Translations under genes and position numbers: made by a program
Part shown: positions 1-12,583 of the stretch, one piece after another
How the letters are laid out: every line of letters begins with the position of its first letter
Position numbering within the stretch: the first letter of the stretch is position 1
From: Chlorobium sp.
GTDB lineage: Bacteria > Bacteroidota > Chlorobiia > Chlorobiales > Chlorobiaceae
DNA: 35,793 nt
Assembly (NCBI GenBank): GCA_005843825.1
Contig: SZXX01000011.1
Coordinates: 1-35,793, forward strand
Direction: 5' to 3'
Notes under the pieces: generated by a model
What the model saw: the letters and a program-made list of their open reading frames with translations, nothing else
What the model was told of the DNA's origin: nothing
Databases searched by the model: none

Positions 1-3271
<3,271 letters not shown>

Positions 3272-3385
3272 TCTATATGCGGGGCGGCGGTTAAAAAAAA
3301 AGAGAATATACGATTAAGTCGGTAATTACTTTCTGTCCGGTAGTGGCGGCAGCACTCATACTTTCTTGCTGCAGAGCCAGCCAAA

Positions 3386-4054
3386 CTAATCAGATTCAGG
3401 CAATTTTTTTTCAAGCCAGGAGCTGATCAGCACAATCCCGCTGTCAGAAATCTGATGAGCAATAGGGTATTCACGATAGGTAAGATCATCAACGTTCTGC
3501 TGCAGCCATGCATCCGCCGCCCGTCCCTTTGCAATCGGCAGGACATCGTCATGGATTCCATGCATCACAAGAAAGGGCAGCTTCCTCAGTGCCGGCTTTG
3601 CTGTTTCAAGCGGCAGGGATGTCTCAGGAAGCTGACCGCTCAGCGCAATAACGCCATGCAGCAGCTCCGGAGCATTAAACGCCATGAGATAGCTCATGAC
3701 CGCGCCCTGACTGAATCCCATAAGAAAAACCTTGTTTCCCCGAGGACGGCACTCCCTGATAATTTCACCGGTGAACTTGATTAACAGCTCAAGAGCTTTT
3801 TTTGCCGCACTGTAATCGACGGTGATACCGCTATGGGTAAAGTCAATGGGAAACCAGCCATACATGCCGAAGTCCATTGTCTGTGGTGCTCGTGCACTGA
3901 TATAGCGAAATTCCGGGCGAAGGGCCGGTGCTATTTGAATCAGATCTTTTTCGTTACTGCCATATCCGTGAAGCATGATCACGAGTGGGGCATTTTCCGG
4001 TGTTGCAGGTGCAAGGTCCAGATAGGTGAGTGAAAGGTTGTTGCGTTGCAGCAT
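3386..4054 (-). CDS. Serine alpha/beta-hydrolase, phospholipase/carboxylesterase family
   Basis: A 222-residue cytoplasmic esterase of the acyl-protein-thioesterase/carboxylesterase (YpfH/Abhydrolase_2) type; the natural substrate cannot be read from sequence. The catalytic triad is visible: nucleophile Ser115 in GFSQG, Asp169 in HGIHDDVLP and His200 in YPIAHQIS. The oxyanion-loop region LHGYGSNEKDL lies at about 28-38. No signal peptide is present. Its start is 14 bases after the mnmA stop on the same strand, suggesting a shared transcript with mnmA and the ETF-QO gene. The length is normal for the family. Confidence 0.88.
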   Translation of the reverse strand: MLQRNNLSLTYLDLAPATPENAPLVIMLHGYGSNEKDLIQIAPALRPEFRYISARAPQTMDFGMYGWFPIDFTHSGITVDYSAAKKALELLIKFTGEIIRECRPRGNKVFLMGFSQGAVMSYLMAFNAPELLHGVIALSGQLPETSLPLETAKPALRKLPFLVMHGIHDDVLPIAKGRAADAWLQQNVDDLTYREYPIAHQISDSGIVLISSWLEKKLPESD

Positions 4055-4068
4055 AGTTCAAAATAGGC

Positions 4069-5154
4069 TTACTGATTGATTGAGTTGATAATCCGGGAAA
4101 TGAACCCGCCTCCGAGGACTTCGCTGTCGCGGTAAAAGACAGCTGCCTGTCCTGTTGATACAGCACTCTTGGGCGAGATGAACGATACGGTTGCTGAGTT
4201 ATCCTGAAGAGGCTCAATGATGCAGGGCGTCTCCTTGTCTCTATACCGGATTTTTCCGCACGCTTCAATCGGTCCTGTCAGACTCTCTAACCCGATCAGG
4301 TTTAGTCCTGATGCGATGAGTTGTGAGCATTCCAGAGAAGACTTTTTTCCAACATGGATACGGTTATGTTCAGTATCGAGTGCCGTGACATAGAGTGGCT
4401 CTTTCGCAGAAACACCGAGCCCGCGGCGCTGGCCGATTGTATAAAAGGGATAGCCGCGATGTTTGCCGATAATGTTGCCAGTTTCATCCACAATATCCCC
4501 GCCCGCCATCTTTTCCGCCAGACCGGGTATGGCGCCTTCAAGGTAACTGCAGTAATCGTCCTGCGGAACAAAGCATATCTCCTGACTCTCCTTTTTTTCA
4601 GCAGCTCTTACCCCGAAAGAGTGAGCCAGCTTGCGGACTTCAGGTTTGGTAAGCTTCCCGAGAGGAAAAATGGTTTTCGACAGGTCACTCTGCGAGAGCA
4701 TCCACAGAAAATAGCTCTGGTCTTTATCCTGGTCAGCCCCTTTATAAAGCCGATATCTTCCATTGCTGAACTCTGTAGCAGCAAAATGGCCGGTGGCAAC
4801 AAAATCTGCATCAAGCAGCTTCAATCCTTCAAAAAGGCCAAACCATTTGATTTTTTTATTACAGACCATGCAGGGGTTTGGTGTTCTGCCTCCAAGATAG
4901 TCATCATGAAAATAATGGATTACATCATCCCTGAATTTACTGCTGAGGTTCAAGGTCAACACTGGAATCTGAAAATCCGGATGGTCGCTGATGACAAGCG
5001 GCGATGGCTTCAGTGAAGGCTTCTCCTCAGGAGTGTCGAGCACCCTGATGTTTAAACCCGTGACCTCATAGCCCTGTTCAACAAGGAGACATGCCGAAAC
5101 GGCTGAATCAACCCCTCCCGAAATACCGACAACAACTTTTTTTTTCGCATGCAT
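4069..5154 (-). CDS. mnmA: tRNA-specific 2-thiouridylase MnmA
   Basis: Installs sulfur at position 2 of the wobble uridine (U34) of tRNA-Lys, -Glu and -Gln, using ATP to adenylate the tRNA and a persulfide relay to deliver sulfur. The 361 residues show the PP-loop ATP site SGGVDS at 12-17, the conserved PNPCMVCNK segment at 92-100 with C95 and C98, and the downstream catalytic Cys194 in the QEICFVPQDDY segment; the tail is the beta-barrel domain. The start codon lies three bases beyond the stop of the upstream ETF-QO gene, so translational coupling is likely. Confidence 0.96.
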   Translation of the reverse strand: MHAKKKVVVGISGGVDSAVSACLLVEQGYEVTGLNIRVLDTPEEKPSLKPSPLVISDHPDFQIPVLTLNLSSKFRDDVIHYFHDDYLGGRTPNPCMVCNKKIKWFGLFEGLKLLDADFVATGHFAATEFSNGRYRLYKGADQDKDQSYFLWMLSQSDLSKTIFPLGKLTKPEVRKLAHSFGVRAAEKKESQEICFVPQDDYCSYLEGAIPGLAEKMAGGDIVDETGNIIGKHRGYPFYTIGQRRGLGVSAKEPLYVTALDTEHNRIHVGKKSSLECSQLIASGLNLIGLESLTGPIEACGKIRYRDKETPCIIEPLQDNSATVSFISPKSAVSTGQAAVFYRDSEVLGGGFISRIINSINQ

Positions 5155-5157
5155 ACG

Positions 5158-6816
5158 TTAACTGAGTTTATAGCCGGGACCACCGCCACCTTCAGGGGGT
5201 ATCCAGGTAATGATTCCATAAGGATCGACTGTTTCGCATGTTTTGCAATGCAGGCAGTTCGACGGGTTAAGTTTGAGTTCAGGCCGTGGATCAGCGGTTA
5301 TTTCATACACCTGCGCCGGACAGAAGTGACGGCAAGGATTGGCATACTCCAGAGTGCATTTTTTCAGGCATATTTCCTCAATATCTTCCTGCTTTATGAG
5401 CAGGTGGCACGGCTGGTTCTCTTCGTGCATTGTGCCCGACCGGTAGAGGCTCTCAGTTTTACTGAACGTGAGACTGCCGTCAGGAGTGAACGGTTCTATT
5501 TCAGGAGTATGTGATGCTGCTTCATTTTTCCTGTTTCGTCGCTTTACAAAGCCATCAGCCATTGCAAGACCGGGAAACTTAAGCTGAAGTCCTGCCTGAA
5601 GCAGTCCGGAATAGAGTCCGCTGTCAAAAGCCTTCCGATAGTTTCTTGCAGCATGCAGTTCATCGTAAGCCCATGATTTTTTGAACCGTTCGTCATAGTT
5701 CTTCAATTGATCAGTAGAAAAATCATCATGCAAAAGCGATTCAAACATGGTTTCAGCAGCCAGGATTCCGGATTTCATCGCCAGGTGGAGCCCTTTGTGG
5801 CGTTGCATGTTCACTATGCCGGCCGATTCACCGGTAACAAGAAACCCGGGTCCGTAAAGAGGTGGCATGGCATCTGCCCCTCCGGACGTTAGTGTTCTTG
5901 CTCCCGACTCAATCATGCTTCCGCCTTCAAGTATTCTGGCAAGCAGCGGATGCTGTTTAAACCGCTGAAGGTTACGATGGGGATCGCAAACAGGGGAGTC
6001 GGGTTCCAGCGAAGTGACAAACCCAAGGGAGAGGAGTGTCGGGGACAAGGCATAGAGCCATCCGCCGCCATATGTTTCAGTTGGAAGAGGATAACCGAAC
6101 ATCTGGTGCACCTCTCCCGCGATGAGTCGGCCGGCCGGTATGCGCCATGTCTCTTTTACTCCCGTTTCGTATCGTTGCGGAATAGGTGCCAGGCAGGTCG
6201 GAAAGTGTTCACAAACTTTGCGGTAGAATGAGCCGTCAGAGCCTTCCCCTATGACGGCAACTTTTGTTGCAAGCAAAAGACCTGCTTCAAAGCTGGATTT
6301 TTTTTGACCGTTTCTGTCGATGCCTTTATCATCAGTCAGAATACCGGCAAGTCTGCCATGTTCAACATAAGGCATAGCAGCTGCAGTATTGTCGAAGAAT
6401 TGAACGCCCTCCTTTTGAGCCTCTTCAGCCATCCATGATCCCAGCCGGCTGAGCGATACAACCATGTTCCCCTTATTGCTGAACGGCTCGGGACAAAACG
6501 GGAAAGGAAACTTTCTTTTAGCGGTCAGATACCATAGATGTTCATTTGAAACCGTGGCTTCCACAGGACATCCCCGCACCAGGAAATCCGGAAGAAATTC
6601 CTCCAGGGCTCTCGGATCCAGCAGAGCGCCGGAGAGCAGATGAGCGCCGGCGTAGCGTCCTTTATCGATAACTGCTATTGCCGGGTCAACCGGATTTGCC
6701 GATAGAGAGTTATGTTTTTTCAGTAGACGCTGCAGATGTATAGCCGATGCAAGGTTTGCCGGCCCCGCGCCGATGAAGACAATATCGAATTCAAGTGACT
6801 GACGATCCTGCACCAT
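5158..6816 (-). CDS. Electron-transfer flavoprotein:quinone oxidoreductase-like flavoprotein with FixX-like iron-sulfur tail
   Basis: A 552-residue FAD and Fe-S protein of the ETF-QO/FixC family, which passes electrons from a reduced electron-transfer flavoprotein to membrane quinone (in this lineage presumably menaquinone). The FAD-binding motif GAGPAN is at 16-21. The central region has typical ETF-QO sequence (GGGWLYALSPTLLSLGFVTS; GESAGIVNMQRHKGLHLAMK). The tail ends in the family signature NCLHCKTC (C521, C524, C527) and WIPPEGGGGPGY, with C499 in FCPAQVYE as the fourth ligand, as in mitochondrial ETF-QO. Unlike the mitochondrial enzyme, three more cysteines (C483, C487, C495) precede C499, as in FixX. 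No ETF genes are in this window. It is directly upstream of mnmA, a likely two-gene unit. Confidence 0.87.
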   Translation of the reverse strand: MVQDRQSLEFDIVFIGAGPANLASAIHLQRLLKKHNSLSANPVDPAIAVIDKGRYAGAHLLSGALLDPRALEEFLPDFLVRGCPVEATVSNEHLWYLTAKRKFPFPFCPEPFSNKGNMVVSLSRLGSWMAEEAQKEGVQFFDNTAAAMPYVEHGRLAGILTDDKGIDRNGQKKSSFEAGLLLATKVAVIGEGSDGSFYRKVCEHFPTCLAPIPQRYETGVKETWRIPAGRLIAGEVHQMFGYPLPTETYGGGWLYALSPTLLSLGFVTSLEPDSPVCDPHRNLQRFKQHPLLARILEGGSMIESGARTLTSGGADAMPPLYGPGFLVTGESAGIVNMQRHKGLHLAMKSGILAAETMFESLLHDDFSTDQLKNYDERFKKSWAYDELHAARNYRKAFDSGLYSGLLQAGLQLKFPGLAMADGFVKRRNRKNEAASHTPEIEPFTPDGSLTFSKTESLYRSGTMHEENQPCHLLIKQEDIEEICLKKCTLEYANPCRHFCPAQVYEITADPRPELKLNPSNCLHCKTCETVDPYGIITWIPPEGGGGPGYKLS

Positions 6817-6912
6817 GTACTGTTAATTTTACACTCTTCAATGAACCTGCGCAGAGTAAAAAAAGGAATATTTCCAGCAACTTTCAATAGTAGCACTCTC
6901 TTTTTCTCTCGC

Positions 6913-7503
6913 TCATGTAACCCGGCCTTTCGATACATGGGGATTGTTGAGAATGAATTTTCGCCACAAAAGTTCACGGCTTTTTGAAATGCCCACTCTG
7001 GTAGTTGTGCCTATCTCGTTTTCCTCAAGTGATGGGGCATTTTCCAGAAAAAACTCATCATTGAAGAGGTTTTTTCCGTTGCTTTTGGTATCAATAGCAA
7101 GTGCACGAGTAAGTTTTCCCGGCCCGCTCATAAGATTGGTTGTCAGGGTGGTTCCTCTCTGTTCCTGCATGAACTGCAAACCTTCAACCGGTTCCATGGC
7201 TCTTATCAGTACGGCACCTGCGATGTTTTCAGGTTCACTGACAATATTAAGCATAAAGTGGTTTCCATAGGTAAAATAGACGTAAAGGGTGCCAGGCTTC
7301 TGGAACATAATCCGGTTTCGAGCTGTTTTCCCCCTCCACGCATGACATGCCTCATCCCCGGTGCCTGAATAAGCCTCTGTTTCAACAATTCTCCCTTTCA
7401 GTTGAACGTTTCCCGGCAACACATGAACAAAAATTTTCCCCAGCAGTTTTTCAGTAAGTTCAAGTGTAGGAAGCTCAAAGAATTGAGGTTCCAGCATGCC
7501 CAT
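6913..7503 (-). CDS. mpg: DNA-3-methyladenine glycosylase, AAG/MPG type
   Basis: Removes alkylated and deaminated purines (3-methyladenine, hypoxanthine) from DNA, opening base-excision repair. The 196 residues match the eukaryote-like AAG fold: [20 protein letters not shown] at about 37-56 holds the catalytic Glu43 and the base-stacking Tyr45, followed by [18 protein letters not shown] and the [13 protein letters not shown] segment. Length is normal. It is transcribed divergently from parA across a 96-base gap containing back-to-back candidate promoters. A closely spaced Met (residue 3) is an alternative start. Confidence 0.94.
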   Translation of the reverse strand: MGMLEPQFFELPTLELTEKLLGKIFVHVLPGNVQLKGRIVETEAYSGTGDEACHAWRGKTARNRIMFQKPGTLYVYFTYGNHFMLNIVSEPENIAGAVLIRAMEPVEGLQFMQEQRGTTLTTNLMSGPGKLTRALAIDTKSNGKNLFNDEFFLENAPSLEENEIGTTTRVGISKSRELLWRKFILNNPHVSKGRVT

Positions 7504-7520
7504 GAAGCAAGATTAAAAAT

Positions 7521-7548
7521 TTGTAATGGTTCATGTAAGTATTATAAT
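7521..7548 (+). promoter_or_regulatory. Candidate sigma-70-type promoter for parA-parB
   Basis: TTGTAA (7521-7526) and a perfect TATAAT (7543-7548) with a 16-base spacer lie about 50 bases before the parA ATG. The predicted transcript start near 7555 would leave a leader of about 45 bases. This is inferred from consensus only. Confidence 0.55.
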
Positions 7549-7573
7549 GTACCAAGTCATGACAGAACTTCAA
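7544..7573 (-). promoter_or_regulatory. Candidate promoter for mpg (minus strand)
   Basis: On the minus strand TTGAAG (7573-7568) and CATTAT (7549-7544) are separated by 18 bases, about 40 bases upstream of the mpg start codon. The -10 overlaps the parA -10 on the opposite strand because ATTATAAT is self-complementary, so the two promoters would compete for polymerase. This is inferred from consensus only. Confidence 0.4.
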
Positions 7574-7599
7574 CTGCTATAAATTTCCCTGGTTAGTAC

Positions 7600-8394
7600 A
7601 TGGGCAGAGTTATTGCGATTGCAAACCAGAAAGGGGGGGTTGGAAAAACAACCACTTCCGTAAATATAGCCGCCTCTATTGCTATTTCTGAGTTTAAGAC
7701 ATTGCTTATCGATATCGACCCTCAGGCCAATGCCACGTCCGGCTTTGGGCTTGAAGTAGGCGATGAAATCGATAATACATTTTACCAGGTTATGGTAAAA
7801 GGTGGCAACATAAAGGATGCTATCAAGTCTTCAAGTCTTGAGTACCTTGATGTTCTGCCTTCCAATGTCAATCTTGTCGGAATGGAGGTAGAGCTGGTCA
7901 ATATGAAAGAACGCGAGTATGTGATGCAGAAAGCGCTCAAGGGAATTCGCGCCCAGTACGATTATATCATTATCGATTGTCCGCCCTCATTAGGGCTGAT
8001 CACACTTAATTCGCTTACAGCCGCAGATTCCGTGCTTATTCCGGTTCAGGCCGAATATTATGCACTCGAGGGCCTGGGAAAGCTGCTCAATACCATCAGT
8101 ATTGTCCGAAAGCACCTTAATCCGAAACTGGAAATTGAAGGTGTACTGGTTACAATGTACGATGCGAGACTGCGTCTTGCATCACAGGTTGCCGAAGAAG
8201 TCAAGAAATTTTTCAAAGACAAGGTTTATAAAACCTATATCCGCAGGAATGTTCGCCTTTCTGAAGCGCCTAGTCATGGTAAACCTGCGCTGCTCTACGA
8301 CGCTCAGAGTATTGGATCGAAAGACTACCTCGATCTGGCACAGGAGATTTTTGAAAGAGACGGCAATATTAACAAATTTAAAGTCCGGCAGTAG
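7600..8394 (+). CDS. parA: Chromosome partitioning ATPase ParA/Soj
   Basis: Walker-type ATPase that binds DNA non-specifically in its ATP form and, with ParB bound at parS, segregates the replication origin region. The 264 residues begin [10 protein letters not shown] followed by the deviant Walker [10 protein letters not shown] (11-19), then [10 protein letters not shown], the Walker B region [16 protein letters not shown] and the late motif [16 protein letters not shown] typical of chromosomal Soj proteins. parB follows 27 bases downstream. The pair usually sits near oriC, but no dnaA, gidA or origin is in this window. Confidence 0.96.
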   Translation: MGRVIAIANQKGGVGKTTTSVNIAASIAISEFKTLLIDIDPQANATSGFGLEVGDEIDNTFYQVMVKGGNIKDAIKSSSLEYLDVLPSNVNLVGMEVELVNMKEREYVMQKALKGIRAQYDYIIIDCPPSLGLITLNSLTAADSVLIPVQAEYYALEGLGKLLNTISIVRKHLNPKLEIEGVLVTMYDARLRLASQVAEEVKKFFKDKVYKTYIRRNVRLSEAPSHGKPALLYDAQSIGSKDYLDLAQEIFERDGNINKFKVRQ

Positions 8395-8421
8395 CAACTG
8401 ACCGGTTAGCTGGTGGGGGAT

Positions 8422-9303
8422 ATGACAAAAAAAGCACTGGGAAGAGGGTTAAAGGCACTTATTCCGGACGAGGGGTTTGATTCCGGTTCAAGGGATGAGG
8501 AAAGGGAACTTGCCCAGGACGGGAGTATCGGCAGCCTGCCGGTCGAAAAAATACGTGCAAATCCGTTTCAGCCCCGCAAAGAATTTGATGAGAGTGCTCT
8601 TGAAGAGCTGAAAAACTCAATCATTGAAAATGGGGTCATACAGCCGGTAACCGTGTGCAGGGATGGTGACGGCTATCAGCTCATCAGTGGAGAACGTCGG
8701 CTCAGGGCAGTTCAGCAGGCCGGCTTCAAGTTTATTCCTGCCTATGTTATCGAGGCTCATGATGATTCAAGCAAGCTTGAACTGGCGCTTATCGAGAATA
8801 TTCAACGCGAGGATCTTAATGCCATAGAAGTTGCACTGGCTCTCAAAAGCCTGACAACAAAGTGCCGTCTGACTCAGGACGAGATAGCGCAGAAAGTCGG
8901 AAAAAACCGTTCAACGGTCAGTAATTTCCTCAGACTTCTCAAGCTCCCTTTACAGATTCAGGACAGCATCCGCAACAGGGAAATATCCTCAGGACATGCA
9001 AGGGCGTTGATTAACCTGCCTGGAGAGCAGCAGCAGTTGAAGGTCTGGAAACAGATTCTCAGCCGTCAGCTTTCAGTTCGTCAGACCGAAGCGCTGGTTA
9101 ACCGGATGTTCAAAGATCAGTCCAAGCCATTAGCGCCCGACTCATTCGAGCGCTCTTCCCACGTTACCCAGCTTGAGTCCATACTTCGAGATAAACTTGC
9201 AACAAAGGTTCGTATCGTTGAAAAGAAAGGTGGCAAGGGCGAAATTCATATTCAGTATTTTTCGAATGACGATCTTGACAGGCTTCTCGATATTATGAAT
9301 TAA
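8422..9303 (+). CDS. parB: Chromosome partitioning protein ParB/Spo0J
   Basis: CTP-dependent DNA clamp that loads at parS and stimulates ParA. The start at ATG 8422 (MTKKALGRGLKALIPDEGFD) is chosen because the protein family begins this way and a GGGGG stretch lies just upstream; an in-frame GTG at 8413 would add three residues. In the 293 residues the ParB N-terminal nuclease-like domain shows NPFQPRKEFDE, GVIQPVTV, the CTP-site box GERRLRAVQQAG and ENIQREDLN, then the helix-turn-helix (LTQDEIAQKVGKNRSTVSNF) and a C-terminal dimerisation region. I found no canonical parS site in the window. Confidence 0.96.
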   Translation: MTKKALGRGLKALIPDEGFDSGSRDEERELAQDGSIGSLPVEKIRANPFQPRKEFDESALEELKNSIIENGVIQPVTVCRDGDGYQLISGERRLRAVQQAGFKFIPAYVIEAHDDSSKLELALIENIQREDLNAIEVALALKSLTTKCRLTQDEIAQKVGKNRSTVSNFLRLLKLPLQIQDSIRNREISSGHARALINLPGEQQQLKVWKQILSRQLSVRQTEALVNRMFKDQSKPLAPDSFERSSHVTQLESILRDKLATKVRIVEKKGGKGEIHIQYFSNDDLDRLLDIMN

Positions 9304-9368
9304 GTGTGAAAACCGGCCAGTATTAAACTGCAGCTTTTTCACCGCAAACGTTAAGTACAGCAATAATT

Positions 9369-10115
9369 ATGAGGTTTACTCTTGTAGGAAATGGCAGAAT
9401 GGGTAAGCAGGTCGCCAGTGTGATCAGTCAGTCTGGATGCCATGAAACTTTCGCAGTTCTCGATGTAGATACCCCTGTCGTCCCCGAGGTTTTTCATGGC
9501 AGCGATGCCATTATTGATTTTACAGTCAGGGAGGCATTTCTCTGTAATCTGCCAGCCATGCTCTCGTCCGGTGTTCCCATTATAGTAGGCACAACAGGCT
9601 GGGATGATGTCATGGATGAGGTCAAAAAAAAGGTCTCCGATGCCGGTGCGTCTCTTCTCTACTCAGCTAATTTCTCGCTTGGAGTCAACATCTTTCTCAG
9701 GAGCGTGCGGGAAGCCGCACGGCTGATTGCTCCTTTTCCCCAGTTTGATATTGCCTTTGCAGAGCAGCACCACACCGCCAAAGCTGATTTTCCGAGTGGA
9801 ACCGCGCTCAGGGCTGCCGATATGATTTTATCTGCAAACAGCCGAAAAAAAACCATTGTCCGTCAGCTCTCGGACGACAGAAAGCTTGCCCCTGATGAAT
9901 TGCAGGTTGCAGCTCTAAGGCTCGGAGGTGTGTTCGGAAAACACACTGCCTTTATTGATTCTGATGCTGATGAAATTGTTATTTCGCATACAGCGAAAAA
10001 CCGTTCAGGTTTTGCATCAGGTGCCGTTGAAGCTGCCGGTTGGCTTGCCCTGCGACATAAAACCAAACCGGGATTTTATACCATGGATGATTTTTTAAAT
10101 GAACTGCTCTCGTGA
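9369..10115 (+). CDS. dapB: 4-hydroxy-tetrahydrodipicolinate reductase DapB
   Basis: Reduces (hydroxy)tetrahydrodipicolinate with NAD(P)H in the lysine and meso-diaminopimelate pathway. In the 248 residues the nucleotide-binding motif is GNGRMG (8-13), followed by [16 protein letters not shown] and the catalytic stretch [15 protein letters not shown], with the His pair at 134-135, Lys138 and the substrate-binding SGTA. The N-terminal part is a little shorter than the roughly 270-residue enterobacterial enzyme. It follows parB by 65 bases on the same strand and is six bases from the next gene. Confidence 0.95.
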   Translation: MRFTLVGNGRMGKQVASVISQSGCHETFAVLDVDTPVVPEVFHGSDAIIDFTVREAFLCNLPAMLSSGVPIIVGTTGWDDVMDEVKKKVSDAGASLLYSANFSLGVNIFLRSVREAARLIAPFPQFDIAFAEQHHTAKADFPSGTALRAADMILSANSRKKTIVRQLSDDRKLAPDELQVAALRLGGVFGKHTAFIDSDADEIVISHTAKNRSGFASGAVEAAGWLALRHKTKPGFYTMDDFLNELLS

Positions 10116-10121
10116 AGATAT

Positions 10122-10664
10122 ATGGCTATTGAAAACGTGACATCTACTCTCTCTTTGAAAGGAAAGCTTTATTGTGTTGTGCTGGGTTCCGCTATCATTA
10201 TTTTGACGACAACCATTCCCTATCTGACGCTGCTTAATGTTTTTCTCTTTGCAGGTATTTTTCTTGCCGGTGCAGTTGCGCTTCATCAGACCATCATGCG
10301 TTTTCAAGTGCGCTTGACGTTCAACCAGGCTTTTGCTTTCGGGTGTCTTGCCGGTTTTGTGGGAGGCGTGCTTTCAGAAGGCATAACCTTTATTCTGATG
10401 GAACTTTTCAATTACAGGCCGGGGACGGAAAGTCTGGCTCTTGTCATTGACTGGGCGCTTCAGATTGCAAAAGGACGACCTGAGGTTCAGCAGCAGGTGC
10501 AGGCACTTGTTGCGGCAGAGAAACTTGCTCTTACGCCGGTTAAGCTAGGCTTCGTTGATATTCTGATGAACATGGTCTTTTCCGGTGCGTTTTATGCGCC
10601 GATATCTGGCCTTGGAGGAGCATTTGCCGTTCTTCGGCTTAAGCGCAAGGCCGTCAGAGAGTGA
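10122..10664 (+). CDS. Small integral membrane protein, DUF4199-like, function unknown
   Basis: I do not recognise a function. The 180 residues contain four likely membrane helices at about 17-35, 38-56, 70-94 and 143-171, with a hydrophilic stretch rich in Gln/Glu between helices three and four and a basic end (RLKRKAVRE). The arrangement of two closely spaced helices, a glycine-rich third helix (GFVGGVLSEG) and a late fourth helix resembles the DUF4199 family common in Bacteroidota/Chlorobiota, but that assignment is by look only. The start is six bases after the dapB stop, so it is probably cotranscribed with dapB. It converges with menC. Confidence 0.7.
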   Translation: MAIENVTSTLSLKGKLYCVVLGSAIIILTTTIPYLTLLNVFLFAGIFLAGAVALHQTIMRFQVRLTFNQAFAFGCLAGFVGGVLSEGITFILMELFNYRPGTESLALVIDWALQIAKGRPEVQQQVQALVAAEKLALTPVKLGFVDILMNMVFSGAFYAPISGLGGAFAVLRLKRKAVRE

Positions 10665-10688
10665 ATTTCCAATAAAAATTCCCGGCAG

Positions 10689-11765
10689 TTACAGCGTCCA
10701 CAGAGAGGTCAGTTTGAGATCTCTCTTATTGACTGTCACTCCCTCGAGGTAGATGTTATAGGCATCAAGCACTCCGTTATCTGTTCTGAAATGTGTTTCA
10801 AGCAGGTCGTCCTTCAGGTAACGATAGGTATCAAGGCCACATGCTGCAGGTTCAGAAGAGGTTGATGCTGCCATCCAGGAATAGAAGCTCAGGCTGATTC
10901 CGCTCTCGAAAGCCGAGCTGAAAACCGTCAGCAGATTGTGTGTTTTTGCCCACCGGGCCAACTCAAGCGTCACGGATATTCCACCTAACCGGTTTGGTTT
11001 CAGAATCAGTGCCGAAAGCGCTCTGGCGGGTATTTGATCAAGCAGTTCCCGCTTTTGCCATAAGGTTTCGTCCAGCGCAGATCGGATAGCTGTTTTTGCA
11101 TGAAACTCACCGATTTCTTCAGCATTCGTAAGGGGCTCTTCAATATAGGCAATGATTCCTTGTGGAATCTCTCCTGAGAGGTAGAGTGCTTCATCAAGTG
11201 AGAACGACTGATTGGCATCCAGTCGCAGTTCGATAGTGGTTCCAAAAATGTTGTGCAGGGCTTCAATGCTTCGGATGGCGCTATCACTATTGCCAGCTGA
11301 GATTTTGAGCTTGAATGTGCGGTATCCGGTATTGAAATAGTTTTCTGCTCTTTGTATGACCTGCCTGGTATCGCCGAAAAGCATTGCATTGACTGGAACA
11401 TGTTGTGACGGAGGTTCCTCTCTCTCGGAAAAAACAGGAGCCTTTCCGGAGACGGCGGCATCAAGGTTGATCATGGCCATTTCAAGTCCTGTACGTACCG
11501 AAGGGAAGAGACCGTCATGAAGAATACGGTGATCGATTATCTCGTGTTTTGAAAGTACCTCCACGAGCTGCTCTTCGGCAGATTCAAGGCTCTCCTGGTG
11601 CAGACCCGGCAGAGGAGCAATTTCACCATACGCAGTATGATCCTCTTCCGTAGTTTTCAGTGCCAGTATAATACCTTCCCTTTCCAGCTGCCGATGCCCT
11701 TTTACAGTTATTGCCTCTGTAAAAGGGATAGCATACCTGTAGAGAAGTACATGGGTTGGATTCAA
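10689..11765 (-). CDS. menC: o-succinylbenzoate synthase MenC
   Basis: Dehydrates SHCHC to 2-succinylbenzoate in menaquinone synthesis. The 358 residues show the enolase-superfamily catalytic set expected of OSBS: the KxK pair K152/K154 in TFKLKIS, metal ligands Asp183 (RLDANQS), the Glu in YIEEPL (209-210) and Asp232 (ALDETL), and Lys256 in [10 protein letters not shown]. It is the last gene of the men block. Its ATG overlaps the menB stop by four bases. It converges with the membrane-protein gene across only 24 bases. Confidence 0.94.
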   Translation of the reverse strand: MNPTHVLLYRYAIPFTEAITVKGHRQLEREGIILALKTTEEDHTAYGEIAPLPGLHQESLESAEEQLVEVLSKHEIIDHRILHDGLFPSVRTGLEMAMINLDAAVSGKAPVFSEREEPPSQHVPVNAMLFGDTRQVIQRAENYFNTGYRTFKLKISAGNSDSAIRSIEALHNIFGTTIELRLDANQSFSLDEALYLSGEIPQGIIAYIEEPLTNAEEIGEFHAKTAIRSALDETLWQKRELLDQIPARALSALILKPNRLGGISVTLELARWAKTHNLLTVFSSAFESGISLSFYSWMAASTSSEPAACGLDTYRYLKDDLLETHFRTDNGVLDAYNIYLEGVTVNKRDLKLTSLWTL

Positions 11766-12583
11766 GGTCTTTTTGGAAATTTGCTGAAATCAGGTTTTCG
11801 TTTTTCGACAAAAGCATTTTTTCCTTCCTGAGCCTCTTCACACATGTAATAGAGCATCGTGGCATTTCCGGCAAGTTCCTGCAGTCCTGCCTGTCCGTCA
11901 CAATCCGCATTGAGTGCCGATTTGATGCATCTGATGGCGAGTGAGGAGTTGGCTAGTATTTCACGACACCACTGCACGGTCTCTTTTTCAAGCTGCTCAA
12001 GCGGTACAACAGTGTTCACCAGTCCCATCGAAAGGGCTTCGGCAGCGTTGTACTGTCGGCAAAGGTACCATATTTCGCGTGCTTTCTTCTGGCCGACAAG
12101 ACGTGCCATATAGCTTGCGCCCCAACCTCCGTCAAAAGAACCGACTTTTGGACCGGTCTGGCCGAAGATGGCATTATCGGCTGCAATGGTAAGATCGCAC
12201 AGCATATGCAGTACATGACCGCCACCGATTGCATAGCCGGCAACCATGGCAATGACAGGTTTAGGACAGGTGCGGATATCACGCTGGAAATCAAGGACAT
12301 TAAGGCGGTTGATTCCTTTGGCATCGGCATAGCCGGCATAACCGCGAATCTTCTGGTCACCTCCTGAACAGAACGCCTTATCCCCGGCACCGGTCAGAAT
12401 GACAACCCCGATCGACTCATCGTTTCTTGCTTCGGAAAGGGCTGTAATCATCTCCTCCACAGTCTGTGGGCGAAATGCGTTTCGTACTTCCGGGCGATTA
12501 ATGGTGATTTTTGCAATCCCTTCTGCTTTATGGTAGAGGATGTCGGTAAAATCACCTGTTTGTATCCAGTTAACAACGCTCAT
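11762..12583 (-). CDS. menB: 1,4-dihydroxy-2-naphthoyl-CoA synthase MenB
   Basis: Cyclises o-succinylbenzoyl-CoA to dihydroxynaphthoyl-CoA (crotonase superfamily). The 273 residues carry the oxyanion-hole segments [11 protein letters not shown] (71-81) and [16 protein letters not shown], and the active-site block [20 protein letters not shown]. In that block Gly144 sits where bicarbonate-dependent (type I) enzymes have Gly instead of a catalytic Asp, with Asp151 downstream. The C-terminal [18 protein letters not shown] is typical. It overlaps menH upstream and menC downstream by four bases each. CoA activation by MenE is required before this step, and menE is not in the window. Confidence 0.97.
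   Translation of the reverse strand: MSVVNWIQTGDFTDILYHKAEGIAKITINRPEVRNAFRPQTVEEMITALSEARNDESIGVVILTGAGDKAFCSGGDQKIRGYAGYADAKGINRLNVLDFQRDIRTCPKPVIAMVAGYAIGGGHVLHMLCDLTIAADNAIFGQTGPKVGSFDGGWGASYMARLVGQKKAREIWYLCRQYNAAEALSMGLVNTVVPLEQLEKETVQWCREILANSSLAIRCIKSALNADCDGQAGLQELAGNATMLYYMCEEAQEGKNAFVEKRKPDFSKFPKRP

Noticed and set aside
3272-3385. Cobalamin or SAM riboswitch ahead of metH
   Set aside because: The 114-base gap is too short for a cobalamin riboswitch and shows no B12-box or SAM-I-like conserved core.
4354-5016. 220-codon plus-strand open frame opposite mnmA
   Set aside because: It is antisense to a well-supported enzyme and its translation has no domain-like pattern.
7504-9368. 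parS centromere site near parAB
   Set aside because: I looked for TGTTTCACGTGAAACA-like sequence here and across the window; the only CACGTG core I noticed (about 35630) lacks the flanking symmetry.
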